From the NCBI RefSeq assembly GCF_029909975.1, contig NZ_CP094516.1, forward strand, positions 3,472,001-3,536,000: 64,000 bases of DNA. Direction: 5' to 3'. A program made the position numbers and the translations under genes. Positions 1 to 8,986 of this stretch are shown piece by piece. The stretch is from Bradyrhizobium sp. ISRA430. GTDB lineage: Bacteria; Pseudomonadota; Alphaproteobacteria; Rhizobiales; Xanthobacteraceae. The notes beneath the pieces were generated by a model that searched no databases, was not told the DNA's origin, and worked only from the letters and a program-made list of their open reading frames with translations. Positions within the stretch are counted from its first letter, which is position 1. Every line of letters begins with the position of its first letter.

Positions 1-1067
1 CGCTGGAAGCGCAGCTCGACGAGCGCATCATCGCCGGCCTGGAGGCGATCCGCGAGCAATCGGGGCTGACCGCATTCCTGAACTACCAGCCGCCCGGCGG
101 CAGTGCGCATGAGCGTGAGGTCGCGGCGACATGGATGCGCGCGCGCGTTGCGCATGCGCATGCCGACCGGCTCGTGATCTTTCCGGGCGCGCAGACGATT
201 CTGTTCAATCTGCTCGCCCATCTCGCGCGGCCCGGCGAGGTGGTGCTGACGGAGGCGCTCAGTTTCCCCGGCATCAAGGCAGCCGCAGCCCAGCTTGGCG
301 TCAAGCTGGTCGGCGTGGCGATGGATGAAGGCGGTATTCTCCCTGATGCTCTTGCAAAAGCCTGTCGCGCGCACAAGCCGAAGGCCGTCTACCTCATTCC
401 GACGTTGCACAATCCGACCACCGCTACGCTCACCAGGGAGCGGCGCGATGCGATCGCAAAGATCATTCGCGATGCCGGCACCGTGCTGATCGAGGACGAT
501 GCCTATGGGCTGCTCGACCGATCGGCATCACCGATCGCGAACCTCATTCCGGAGCGGACATATCTGGCGACCACCTTGTCGAAATGCATCGCACCGGCGC
601 TGCGCGTGGCCTATCTGGTGACACCCGACAGCGGCGCGCAGCAGCAAATGCGCAGCCATTTGCAGGCCACGGTGCAGATGCCGGCGCCGTTGATGGTCGC
701 GCTGGTGACGCACTGGCTCGAGAGCGGCATCGCCGACCGCATCATCACCGCCATCCGCAACGAGGCGATCGGCCGTCAGCAGCTCGCGCAACGCACACTG
801 AAAGGCTTTCAGTTCCTGGCCAAGCCCGCCGCGCACCATCTGTGGCTTCGATTGCCTGAGGGCCGCGACCGGCTCGACGCCACCGCGCATCTGCTGCGCA
901 ACGGACTCGCCGTCATCGCCAGCGACGCTTTCGTGGTGGATGGAACGCCGCCGCACGCGGCGCGCGTCTCGCTCGGGGCCGCGCGCAACCGATCGGAATT
1001 GACCGAAGCACTACGCATCCTGATCGGCGCGCTGCACAAGCCCGCCGAAACCAGGCAAATCGTTTAG
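1..1067 (+). CDS. MocR/GntR-type aminotransferase-like regulator, 3' part
   Basis: The gene is cut by the left edge: the reading frame is open from base 3, well upstream of the first internal ATG at 135. The visible part is a fold-type I PLP-dependent aminotransferase domain: an N-terminal FLNYQPPGG segment, LIPTLHNPTTATL in the cofactor region, EDDAYG, and TLSKCIAPALRVAYL carrying the probable Schiff-base lysine. This arrangement is typical of the C-terminal effector domain of MocR regulators, which have a GntR winged helix at the N terminus; that part would lie outside the window. A plain aminotransferase cannot be excluded. Convergent with the small exported gene that follows. Target genes cannot be inferred. 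Confidence 0.8.
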   Translation, partial: LEAQLDERIIAGLEAIREQSGLTAFLNYQPPGGSAHEREVAATWMRARVAHAHADRLVIFPGAQTILFNLLAHLARPGEVVLTEALSFPGIKAAAAQLGVKLVGVAMDEGGILPDALAKACRAHKPKAVYLIPTLHNPTTATLTRERRDAIAKIIRDAGTVLIEDDAYGLLDRSASPIANLIPERTYLATTLSKCIAPALRVAYLVTPDSGAQQQMRSHLQATVQMPAPLMVALVTHWLESGIADRIITAIRNEAIGRQQLAQRTLKGFQFLAKPAAHHLWLRLPEGRDRLDATAHLLRNGLAVIASDAFVVDGTPPHAARVSLGAARNRSELTEALRILIGALHKPAETRQIV

Positions 1068-1072
1068 CAACG

Positions 1073-1336
1073 CTAACGATGACGGCGGTGGCGGGGATAG
1101 ACGACCGGAGCGCCGGCCGGCGGATAGAGCTGCGATGCGTAGGCATCGGCCGGTATGCCGGTCAGGCCGCGCGCCGCTCTGCCTGCGGGCGTGAGCTGCC
1201 CGCCATTGAGCACGTCGCGATCCGGATGGGCGGCCTGATAGGCCGCGGGCTCCGAGAGCTGAGCCTCTGCCAAAGTCGGCATCAGCGCCGCCGCAGATAA
1301 CAGCGCGGCCGCAACGGCAATCTTCGTGCGAGTCAT
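1073..1336 (-). CDS. Small exported protein of unknown function
   Basis: An 87-residue protein starting MTRTKIAVAAALLSAAA with a clear Sec signal peptide, likely cleaved after LAEA-Q near residue 25. The mature part is about 60 residues, rich in Ala, Pro and Gly, and ends in a basic YPRHRRHR tail. I recognise no domain. A purine-rich GGAGAACGACC precedes the ATG and supports the start. It lies tail to tail with the aminotransferase-like gene, 5 bases apart, so the two are separate transcripts. Likely periplasmic; function unknown. Confidence 0.7.
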   Translation of the reverse strand: MTRTKIAVAAALLSAAALMPTLAEAQLSEPAAYQAAHPDRDVLNGGQLTPAGRAARGLTGIPADAYASQLYPPAGAPVVYPRHRRHR

Positions 1337-1567
1337 GGTCGTTCTCCATCATCTCATTCGGGACTTGGCCAATCGGAGCGCACCATGGCGTCGGGCGGGT
1401 CCGCCGAATTGAAGTACGGCCATCATGTAGGTGCGTCAGTCGCGAAAGCCCGGCCGCCGGGATCACGCTTGCGTGCGATATGGAATTGACCTCTCCAGCC
1501 GCACCCGTGCTATGCGAGGGATGGCGATCAACAGTTCGGGATCGTCCATTGCAACAAGGAAAGTCTG

Positions 1568-2311
1568 TTGGAAACGCTCACCTATGCGCTGCTGCTGTTC
1601 GGCGCGCTGGCCGGCGGCTTCGTCTCGGGACTGGCTGGATTCGGCACGGCGCTGATGGCGCTCGGTATCTGGCTGTACGTGCTGCCGCCCTCGCTCGCGG
1701 TGCCGCTGGTCCTGATCTGCTCGGTGATCGCGCAGACCTCGACGCTGCCGTCGATGTGGAAGAGTTTCGATCTCTCGCTGGTCTGGCCGTTCCTGATCGG
1801 CGGCCTCGCCGGCGTGCCGCTGGGAACGATGATGGTCGCCTCCGCCGATCCGAAGGTGTTCAAGCTGAGCGTCGGCATCCTGCTGCTGATCTTTCCGAGC
1901 GCGCTGTACCTGAACAAGCGGCCGCTCGCCTTCAAGTTCGGCGGCCGCGCCGCCGACGGCGCGATTGGCTTTGCAGGCGGCATCCTGGGCGGCCTTGCCG
2001 GTCTGTCGGGGCCGCTGCCGATCCTTTGGGCCAATCTGCGCGGCTGGAACAAGCACGAGCGGCGCGGCATCTTCCAGCTCTTCAATTTCACCGTGCTTGC
2101 AACCGCGCTGGCGGTGCAGACGGCGTCAGGCCTCGTCGCGCTCAAGGTGGTCTGGCTCGCGCTGATTGCCTTTCCCGGCACGCTCGTCGGAGCATGGGCC
2201 GGCGCCCGCGTCTATCACGCACTGAGCGACAAGCATTTTGGCGATGTCGTGCTCGGCCTATTGTTCCTGTCGGGCGTCGGCCTCGTCTGGAACAGTCTTG
2301 GCGCGCACTAA
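1568..2311 (+). CDS. TauE/SafE (TSUP) family permease
   Basis: A 247-residue polytopic membrane protein with about eight hydrophobic segments arranged as two homologous halves. The repeated signatures FVSGLAGFGTALMALG (residues 19-34) and a second glycine-rich GGILGGLAGLSGP motif in the middle are typical of the TauE/SafE (DUF81) family, which exports sulfite, sulfoacetate or related anions. The start is a TTG preceded by AAGGAAAG five bases upstream; no better-placed ATG exists in the frame. No sulfur-metabolism gene sits beside it, so the substrate is unknown. Confidence 0.85.
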   Translation: METLTYALLLFGALAGGFVSGLAGFGTALMALGIWLYVLPPSLAVPLVLICSVIAQTSTLPSMWKSFDLSLVWPFLIGGLAGVPLGTMMVASADPKVFKLSVGILLLIFPSALYLNKRPLAFKFGGRAADGAIGFAGGILGGLAGLSGPLPILWANLRGWNKHERRGIFQLFNFTVLATALAVQTASGLVALKVVWLALIAFPGTLVGAWAGARVYHALSDKHFGDVVLGLLFLSGVGLVWNSLGAH

Positions 2312-2385
2312 AGCGCGATGAGATCAGAATCGTCATCGCGCTTCGGATTGTTGTTTCGGCACGTAGCAGAGCGGCAAGTGCTGCC

Positions 2386-4188
2386 CTACTCCGCCGCCGA
2401 GATCATGCGGCCGAACTCGGTCGCCTGGCGCTCGAACAGCCCGCGATAGATGCCACCCGGCTTGGCCGCGAGCAGCGCGTGAGTGCCCTGCTCGACGATC
2501 TCGCCGCGGTCGAACACCAGGATGCGATCAAGGCCGCGCACGGTCGACAGCCGGTGCGCGATCACGATCGAGGTCCGTCCCTTCATCAGCCGCTCCATCG
2601 CCTCTTGGATCAGCGCCTCCGATTCCGAATCAAGGCTCGAGGTCGCCTCGTCCAGGATCAGCACCGGCGCATCGGCCAGGAAGGCGCGCGCCAGCGCCAC
2701 GCGCTGCCGCTCGCCGCCCGACAGCTTCACGCCGCGCTCGCCGACCAGCGTGCCGTAGCCCTTCGGCAGGCGCAGGATGAAGTCGTGCGCGTTCGCCAGC
2801 CGGGCCGCCTGCTCGATCGCCTCCATGCTGGCACCGGGCCGGCCATAGGCGATGTTCTCGGCGAGCGAGCGATGAAACAGGATCGGGTCCTGCTGCACGA
2901 TCGCGATCTGGCTGCGCAGCGATTGCTGCGTGGCGAGCGCGATGTCCTGGCCGTCGATCAACACGCGCCCACCGGTGACGTCGTAGAGCCGCTGCACCAG
3001 CTTGACGAAGGTCGTCTTGCCGGAACCGGAGCGGCCGACGAGGCCGATCCGTTCGCCGGCGCGAATCGTCACCGACAGGCCGTCATAGAGCGGCGCGCGA
3101 TGGCCGCCATAATGGAACGTGACGTCGTCGAACACGATCTCGCCGCCCTCGATCGCGATCGGCCGCGCATCCGCGGCATCCGCGATGCCGATCGTCTCGT
3201 CGTGGATGGCAACCAGTTCCTCCATGTCGTTGACCGAGCGCTGGAGGTTGTTGATGTGCATGCCGACGTCACGCAAGTACGCGTGAATGACATAGTAGCT
3301 CGTCAGCACATAGGTGACGTCGCCGGGCGAAGCGCGCCCCGCCATCCACAGCAGCACCGAGCCGCCGATCACCGATCCGCGGAGGCACAGCAGCAGCGAG
3401 AGCTGCGACAGGGCGGTGTAATTGTAGCGCAGCCAGGTCCGCCGCACGCGCACGCGCCAGCGGTTGATGACGCGGGCGAGCCGCGCATCCTCGCGCGCCT
3501 CGGCACCGAAGGACTTCACCACCGCATTGCATGTCAGTGAGTCCGCCAGCGTGCCGCCGACCTTGGTGTCCCAGGCGTTGGAGACGCGAGCGGCCGGAGC
3601 GATGTAGCGCGTCGAAAACCACACCGTCATCGCAACATAGATCACCGCGCCGAGCGCGATCACGAGGCCAAGCGAGGCCCAATGCACACCGAGCAGGATC
3701 ATCGATCCGATCAACACCAACAGCGAGGGCGCCAGCGCCATCAGGATGGTGTCATTCAACAGGTCGAGCGCCCACATGCCGCGGGTGATCTTGCGCACCG
3801 TGGAGCCGGCAAAGGAGTTGGCGTGCCAATCGGTCGAGAAACGCTGCACGCGCATGAAGGCGTCCTGCGCGACATCGGACATGATCTTGAGCGTGAACGG
3901 CACAATCGCCTGCAGGCCGGTGAGCCGCAGCACCATCGAGGCCGCGCCCAGCGCCACGATCGCGCCGAATGCGACCAGTGCCGCATGGCGCGCGTCGGGA
4001 TCGGAAGGGCCGCGCGTCAACGCATCGACCAGATGCCCCGAGAACACCGGCATGAACAGGTCGGCGATGGTCGCGCCTAACAGTCCGCCGGCCACGACGA
4101 GGCTTCGTCCCGGCTGCTTCAGCCAGTGCCGGAACACAAAGGGCAGCACCACGCGAATGGCCGCGGGCTTTTTTGACAGAGCGGTCAT
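2386..4188 (-). CDS. ABC exporter half-transporter (membrane domain fused to ATPase)
   Basis: A 600-residue half-transporter. Residues 1-340 form a type I exporter membrane domain with about six helices; the C-terminal third is the ATPase, with Walker A GRSGSGKT (385-392), signature LSGGERQ (489-495), Walker B VLILDE (509-514) followed by ATSSLD, and the switch histidine in IVIAHR (H545). The domain order and length match the MsbA/lipid-multidrug exporter group, which works as a homodimer in the inner membrane. It stands alone, with a 2311-2386 gap to a convergent permease and more than 500 bases of non-coding DNA upstream. Substrate unknown. Confidence 0.88.
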   Translation of the reverse strand: MTALSKKPAAIRVVLPFVFRHWLKQPGRSLVVAGGLLGATIADLFMPVFSGHLVDALTRGPSDPDARHAALVAFGAIVALGAASMVLRLTGLQAIVPFTLKIMSDVAQDAFMRVQRFSTDWHANSFAGSTVRKITRGMWALDLLNDTILMALAPSLLVLIGSMILLGVHWASLGLVIALGAVIYVAMTVWFSTRYIAPAARVSNAWDTKVGGTLADSLTCNAVVKSFGAEAREDARLARVINRWRVRVRRTWLRYNYTALSQLSLLLCLRGSVIGGSVLLWMAGRASPGDVTYVLTSYYVIHAYLRDVGMHINNLQRSVNDMEELVAIHDETIGIADAADARPIAIEGGEIVFDDVTFHYGGHRAPLYDGLSVTIRAGERIGLVGRSGSGKTTFVKLVQRLYDVTGGRVLIDGQDIALATQQSLRSQIAIVQQDPILFHRSLAENIAYGRPGASMEAIEQAARLANAHDFILRLPKGYGTLVGERGVKLSGGERQRVALARAFLADAPVLILDEATSSLDSESEALIQEAMERLMKGRTSIVIAHRLSTVRGLDRILVFDRGEIVEQGTHALLAAKPGGIYRGLFERQATEFGRMISAAE

Positions 4189-4557
4189 GGCATCATCCGG
4201 CCGCTTGTGCCGCGGGCCGGCTCCATCGATGGACGCATACCGGCCACGAAGGCCGAAACGGCGTCGCGTAAACCTGACTTAAAGTTGGGAAGCGGAGCGA
4301 TCGGGGCTCTTGGTCGAAACCTTGGCCCAATCGAAGCTGGCGGAAATGGCCTCTAAAAGGCCGAGTAGATACCGAGCCAGAACATCATCGAGCGCGGGCG
4401 TGTGATCTGCGAATGCGACGAAATCATGCAAATCCCTCCCCGGTTCGGGTCAATGAGGGCGCTTTATAGATGTGTCGCTTTCGATTTACAACACGGCTCG
4501 CGCGCGATCACGCACGAGTGTTGCAAATTTAATGCGCGTCGCCGTTTTGATGCCCGC
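4189..4557. other. Non-coding stretch upstream of the ABC exporter
   Basis: I find no convincing gene here; open frames are short and lack ribosome-binding sites. It should contain the ABC exporter promoter. The remainder of this gap, to 4727, is a palindromic repeat described separately. Confidence 0.5.
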
Positions 4558-4727
4558 TGTCATGCCCCGCGACCCGGCTACGCCAAGGCTTCGCCGGGCT
4601 TGAGGTCTTGGGGCGCCGAAGCTTTAGCGAAGGCGGCAGGCGGGGCATCCGGTATTCCAGAGACGCCTGACGTCCCTCGATCTGCCGCGGCGTACTGGAT
4701 CGCCCGATCGAGTCGGGCGATGACACC
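4558..4727 (-). repeat. Palindromic intergenic repeat, family A (long diverged copy)
   Basis: It contains GCCGCGGCGTACTGGAT and GGTATTCCAGAGAC, which match in reverse orientation the 99-bp elements inside the thiamine operon (33138 and 34717), and it is bounded by TGTCAT and ATGACA ends. The left half has an additional hairpin-rich insert around 4575-4645. It lies just downstream of the EmrB-type gene stop (4738). It may act as a transcript-end structure; this is inference. Confidence 0.7.
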
Positions 4728-4737
4728 TTCTATGTGC

Positions 4738-6324
4738 CTAATGCGCGTCGCCGCCGCTGCCGAACGGCGAGGCCGGCTTGTTCAGCAGCGTGACCAGGAC
4801 GCTGAGGCCAAGATAGAACAGCGTCAGGATGAAGAAGGCATCGCCAAAGCTCATCACCACGGCCTGGCGGTGGACGAGCTGCGAGAGCTGCTTCATCGCC
4901 ATCAGCGTGGAATCCCCAAGCCCCTGAAACTTCTGCATGAACATGTTCAGGGTTTCGGTCGCGGTAGCGTTGCCCCAGGTCACGCGCTCCTGCAGGCGCG
5001 TGATGTGCAGGTCGGTGCGGTTGTTGAGAACGGTGTTGATGACGGCGAGCCCCACCGCGCCGCCGAGATTGCGCATCAGGTTGAACAGGCCGGAGGCGTT
5101 CTTCACCAGGTCCGGCCGTAGCGTGCCGAGCGCGATGTTGTTGGTCGGCACCATCGCGAACATCATGCCGATGCCCCGCAGGATCTGCGGTATCAGGAGC
5201 TCGTAGAAGTCGAACTCGCGCGTGATCCAGGTCATCTGGTAGGAGCCGATCGCGAACACGATCAGGCCGAACGCGATCATGTAGCGCATATCGAGTGACG
5301 CCATGAGCCGGCCGACCAGCGGGGCGACCAGGAACATGGTGATGCCGGACACGAACATGGTCTCACCGATCATCAGCGCGCTGTAGCCGCGCACCTCGGC
5401 GAGATAGCGCGGATAGACGTAGGTCAGGCCGTAGAGGCCGATGCCGATGCAGAATTGCAGGGTGCAGCCGACCGCGAAATTCCGGTTGGTGAAGGTGCGC
5501 AGGTTGACGATCGGCTCGGCCGCCGTGAAGACCCGCCAGAAGAAGGCAATCGCCGAGATGGCGCAGATCCAGGCGCAGATCGCGACCGAAGTGTCCTGCA
5601 TCCATTCATATTGCGGACCTTCCTCCAGCACATATTCCAGAGTGCCGAGGAAGCCGGCCATGAAGATCAGTCCCCACCAGTCGAAGCGGTCGAGCAGCTC
5701 GAAATGCGGCTCGTCGAAATCGACCAGCGCGAGCACGCCGATGGTGATGCCGATGCCGGGCACGACGTTGATGAAGAACAGCCAATTCCACGACATCGCG
5801 TCGGTGATGATGCCGCCGACCGTCGGCCCGATGGTCGGCGCCAGCGTCGCGACGAGGCCGATGATGGGGCCGACGATGTGGAATTTGGAACGGGGGAATA
5901 CAGTGTAGGCCGAGGCGAACACGGTCGGGACCATTCCGGCGCCGAGAAAGCCCTGCAGCGCGCGCCAGAGGATCATCTCCTCGCTCGTGGTGGCGAAGCC
6001 GCAAAGCAGGCTCGAGACGGTGAAGCCGGCAGCCGAGCTCGCAAACAACAGCCGCGTGCCGAAAGCGCGCGACAAAAATCCCGACAGCGGGATCGCGATC
6101 ACTTCGGCGATCAGATAGGCGGTCTGGACCCAGGAGACCTCGCTCGAGCTCGCCGACAGGCCTGCCTGGATTTCGCTGAGGGAGGCCGAGACGATCTGGA
6201 TGTCCAGGATCGACATGAACAGCCCGAACACCATGATGATGAAGGCGAACAGCCGCTTCGGCGCGATGCGCTCCGAAGCGGGGTCCACCATCATGGCAGG
6301 CGAAGCAGTGGTGGCGTTGGCCAT
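4738..6324 (-). CDS. DHA2-family MFS drug efflux permease (EmrB/QacA type)
   Basis: About 528 residues with some 14 hydrophobic segments, the size and topology of the DHA2 branch of the major facilitator superfamily. The first helix carries LDIQIVSASL, a variant of the LDxTIVNVALP signature (motif D1), and GSYQM/TWITR and GIGMMF regions follow in the C-terminal half. It exports toxic compounds across the inner membrane by proton antiport, normally with an EmrA/HlyD adaptor, which is the gene just upstream (stop at 6350). I use the ATG at 6324; a GTG at 6342 would add six residues, and neither has a good ribosome-binding site. Probable operon with the adaptor, controlled by the divergent TetR. 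Confidence 0.88.
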   Translation of the reverse strand: MANATTASPAMMVDPASERIAPKRLFAFIIMVFGLFMSILDIQIVSASLSEIQAGLSASSSEVSWVQTAYLIAEVIAIPLSGFLSRAFGTRLLFASSAAGFTVSSLLCGFATTSEEMILWRALQGFLGAGMVPTVFASAYTVFPRSKFHIVGPIIGLVATLAPTIGPTVGGIITDAMSWNWLFFINVVPGIGITIGVLALVDFDEPHFELLDRFDWWGLIFMAGFLGTLEYVLEEGPQYEWMQDTSVAICAWICAISAIAFFWRVFTAAEPIVNLRTFTNRNFAVGCTLQFCIGIGLYGLTYVYPRYLAEVRGYSALMIGETMFVSGITMFLVAPLVGRLMASLDMRYMIAFGLIVFAIGSYQMTWITREFDFYELLIPQILRGIGMMFAMVPTNNIALGTLRPDLVKNASGLFNLMRNLGGAVGLAVINTVLNNRTDLHITRLQERVTWGNATATETLNMFMQKFQGLGDSTLMAMKQLSQLVHRQAVVMSFGDAFFILTLFYLGLSVLVTLLNKPASPFGSGGDAH

Positions 6325-6349
6325 GGTCGAGACCTGCGGCACTGACGCG

Positions 6350-7687
6350 CTACTGCGGATGGATCATGGTGGGATCGTCGAGATCGACTTCGCTGTCGGC
6401 GTCGGCCGCGCCCTTGTTGGTGTCGACGGTCGCGTAGACCGACATGCCGGCGCGGAGCAGGTTCTGCCTGGCAACCGACCTCGGCACGCGAATGCGGACC
6501 GGCACGCGCTGCACGATCTTGGTGAAGTTGCCGGTGGCGTTGTCCGGTGGCAGCAGCGTGAACACCGAGCCCGCGCCCGCCGCGATGCTGTCGACGACGC
6601 CGCTGAACTTGCGCATGCCGTAGGCGTCGACCTTGATCGTCACGGGCTGGCCGGGGCGGATGCGCTTGAGCTGCGTCTCCTTGAAGTTGGCGTCGATATA
6701 GACCTCGTCGAGCGGCACGATGTTGCCGAGACGCTGGCCGACCGCGACGAAGTCGCCGGTGTTGACGAGGCGGTTGGAGAAGATGCCGTCGACCGGCGCA
6801 CGCACCGCGGTGAAGCCGAGGTCACGCTCGGCCTTGGCGAGCGTGGTCTTGAGCTCAGCGAGCTGTGCCTGCGCTTCGGCCTGCTGCGCCTTGGCGACGT
6901 CGACATTGCTGATCGCGACGTCATAGGCGGCCTGCGCGGCCTTGACCGCGGCGGCGCCCTGGTCGCGTCCGGCTTCCGAGGTCTCGAACGTGGCGCGGGA
7001 GGCAAAGCCCTTGCTGCTCAATGCCTGCTGGCGCTCATAATCGAGATCGGCGCGCTTGAGGCCGGCTTCGGCTGAGACGAGCTGCGCCTTGGCCTGCACG
7101 ACCTGGCTGTCGAGCGCGGCGACCTGCCGGCCGATGCGGTCGATGGTGGCCTGCTGGGTCGCGATCTTGGTCGCGGCAGCATCGACCGCGATCTTGTAGT
7201 CGCCATCGTCGATGCGGATGACGATGTCGCCGGCATGCACCGGTGTATTGTCACGGGCGAGGATCGAGGCGATGTGGCCGGCAACGCGCGCGCCCAACAT
7301 GGTGTTGTTGGCGCGGACATAGGCGTCGTCGGTGGAGACATAGAAGCGACCGACCAGCGCGTAGTAGCCGGCATAGCTCGCCGCCGCGAGCGCCAGCAGC
7401 ACGCCGGCGCCCATCAGGACGAATTTGCGCTTGCCGGATCTGGGAGCGCCGCCTGCGGCCTGCGGCGCGGGTGCGGTCGGCGCCGGCTTGTCGGTCACGG
7501 GGGTCTCCGGCACCTCGACGGTGTGGCGCCTGACTTCCTCGGCCACGTGAGAGCGCAACTGCTCGGCCAGTTCCGTCGCGACCTCCCCGTCTCCCGGCTC
7601 CGGCGCATGGTCCGGCGCTTGGTCCAACGGTCGGTCTGCCGGTTCCTGACGAAGGACACGGGCAGCCTGATCTCTCGATGCGGCCAT
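6350..7687 (-). CDS. HlyD/EmrA-family membrane fusion protein
   Basis: 445 residues: a cytoplasmic N terminus of about 85 residues, Ala/Pro-rich and charged; one membrane anchor (KFVLMGAGVLLALAAASYAGYY, roughly 88-110, quoted here in part as GVLLALAAASYAGYY); a biotinyl-lipoyl-like half (YVSTDDAYVRANNTMLGARV); a long alpha-helical hairpin rich in Ala, Gln and Lys; and the closing beta domain (GDFVAVGQRLGNIVPLDEVYI). This is the periplasmic adaptor of a tripartite EmrAB-type pump. The start has GGGGAGG five bases upstream. First gene of the pair with the MFS permease, divergent from tetR with a palindromic operator between. The extended acidic cytoplasmic N terminus is longer than in E. coli EmrA. 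Confidence 0.88.
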   Translation of the reverse strand: MAASRDQAARVLRQEPADRPLDQAPDHAPEPGDGEVATELAEQLRSHVAEEVRRHTVEVPETPVTDKPAPTAPAPQAAGGAPRSGKRKFVLMGAGVLLALAAASYAGYYALVGRFYVSTDDAYVRANNTMLGARVAGHIASILARDNTPVHAGDIVIRIDDGDYKIAVDAAATKIATQQATIDRIGRQVAALDSQVVQAKAQLVSAEAGLKRADLDYERQQALSSKGFASRATFETSEAGRDQGAAAVKAAQAAYDVAISNVDVAKAQQAEAQAQLAELKTTLAKAERDLGFTAVRAPVDGIFSNRLVNTGDFVAVGQRLGNIVPLDEVYIDANFKETQLKRIRPGQPVTIKVDAYGMRKFSGVVDSIAAGAGSVFTLLPPDNATGNFTKIVQRVPVRIRVPRSVARQNLLRAGMSVYATVDTNKGAADADSEVDLDDPTMIHPQ

Positions 7688-7764
7688 AAAGGCCTCCCCA
7701 ATGAAAAAGCGCGAGCCGGCACGCGCCGTCGGGTGGCCCGCCCTTCTCGCCCATCCTAAATATC

Positions 7765-7787
7765 ATTGACCGAACCGTTCGGTCAAT
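7765..7787. promoter_or_regulatory. Perfect 23-bp palindrome: predicted TetR operator
   Basis: Arms ATTGACCGAAC and GTTCGGTCAAT around a single central C form a perfect inverted repeat midway between the divergent EmrA-type gene and the tetR gene. Each arm also contains a TTGACC that can serve as a -35 hexamer: rightwards with TAGATT 17 bases on (tetR side), leftwards with GATATT 16 bases on (efflux side). Binding here would block both promoters. Divergent autoregulation by a TetR repressor is the usual arrangement for this family. Confidence 0.75.
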
Positions 7788-7884
7788 ATAGATTGTTCCG
7801 CACCTAAGGACTGTAGCGACGAATCCTTTCCTTGGGCCGCCATCGTCCACGACCCCGAGATAAACCTTTCGAGACCCTAAACCA

Positions 7885-8520
7885 ATGGTTGCAGCCGATC
7901 GCGAACATCTGCGTCTTGTCTCCGAAGAGGACAGCTCCAAGCGGCGCCAGATCCTGGATGGCGCCCGCAAGGTATTCATGAATCTCGGTTTCGACGGCGC
8001 CAGCATGGGCGAGATTGCGCGGGCGGCCGCCGTCTCCAAAGGCACACTCTACGTCTATTTCGCCGACAAATGCGCGTTGTTCGAGGCAATCCTCGAAGAG
8101 GAGGCGCTGCAGCACGGCCAGGTCGTGTTCAATTTCGATCCCGCGCGCGATGCCGAGACCACGCTGAAGGAGTTCGGCTCGGCCTACATCCACCTGCTCT
8201 GCCGGCCCGGCGGCGGATCGGCGATCCGCACCGTGATGGCGATCGCCGAGCGCATGCCCGATGTCGGCCGCCGCTACTACGCACGCGTGCTAGACAAGAC
8301 CATCAACCGGCTCGCCGAATATCTCAGGGCCCATGTCGCCTCCGGCGATCTCAGGATCGACGATTGCGACCTCGCCGCCTCGCAATTCATGGAAGTGTGC
8401 AAGGCCTCGCTGTTCCTGCCGTTCATCTTCCAGGCCGCGCCCGCGCCCTCGGAGGAACGCATGGCTGAGGTGATCAACAGCGCCACGCGGATGTTTCTGG
8501 CGGCGTATGGAGTGAAGTGA
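7885..8520 (+). CDS. TetR/AcrR-family transcriptional repressor
   Basis: 211 residues. The N-terminal DNA-binding domain is clear: RRQILDGARKVF, then the helix-turn-helix MGEIARAAAVSKGTLYVYFA at residues 41-60, followed by DKCALFEAIL. The C-terminal ligand domain resembles the AcrR C-terminal type (FGSAYIHLL, RTVMAIAERMPDVG, FLPFIFQ). It most likely represses the divergent EmrAB-type efflux pair and itself through the palindrome at 7765-7787, and releases on binding a transported compound. No strong Shine-Dalgarno sequence precedes the ATG; no better start is visible. Confidence 0.9.
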   Translation: MVAADREHLRLVSEEDSSKRRQILDGARKVFMNLGFDGASMGEIARAAAVSKGTLYVYFADKCALFEAILEEEALQHGQVVFNFDPARDAETTLKEFGSAYIHLLCRPGGGSAIRTVMAIAERMPDVGRRYYARVLDKTINRLAEYLRAHVASGDLRIDDCDLAASQFMEVCKASLFLPFIFQAAPAPSEERMAEVINSATRMFLAAYGVK

Positions 8521-8599
8521 GAGAGAGCCACGGCCGTAGCGCAGGGCGTATCTCTAACCACGTCATTGCTAGCGTACCCCGCGACGCTATACATAAGCC

Positions 8600-8950
8600 A
8601 TGTCCCGCGATCTTCACCCTCTCCGCACGCCGGTCGACGTTCTCAATTATGAGATCGCCCAGGAGCAGGCCTCTGCGTTCGGGCGGATGGGGCGCGCGCT
8701 GGAACAAGCGCTCGCGAAGCTGCGCGAATTCGATGCCAGCCATCCGCCCTCGGATGCGCCGGCATCGACGCGGCAAGCACGGCGCGCCCTGGTAATGGAG
8801 GCCGGTCACGCGCTTTGGATGTTCGTGGTGCAGCGGGAGGCATGCGGCATGCGCGACAGCCGTCCCGTCATGCGCGACTACAACGTGCCGGGCGAAGTGC
8901 AGCACTGCATGGGGCTGGCCCCAGTTGCCTCGACGCGACCTGCAAAGTGA
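8600..8950 (+). CDS. Small conserved-looking protein of unknown function
   Basis: 116 residues beginning MSRDLHPLRTPVDVLNYEIA, with a predicted long helix (EQASAFGRMGRALEQALAKL) and a second helical part around RRALVMEAGHALWMFVVQRE; the C terminus carries two cysteines (C in EACGMRD and QHCMGL). No signal peptide. It reminds me of the small DUF6665 group of Rhizobiales proteins, but I hold that only as a weak recollection. Codon use looks like its neighbours. It stands alone between tetR and the convergent extensin-like gene. Confidence 0.6.
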   Translation: MSRDLHPLRTPVDVLNYEIAQEQASAFGRMGRALEQALAKLREFDASHPPSDAPASTRQARRALVMEAGHALWMFVVQREACGMRDSRPVMRDYNVPGEVQHCMGLAPVASTRPAK

Positions 8951-8986
8951 CTTGCCCAATCCAACGATCGCACGCGCACGCCCGCC

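Noticed and set aside
1480..3540. A 686-residue open frame on the + strand
   Set aside because: It runs through the TauE-type permease gene out of frame and then antisense to the ABC exporter gene; composition is Arg/Ala-rich shadow sequence typical of GC-rich DNA.
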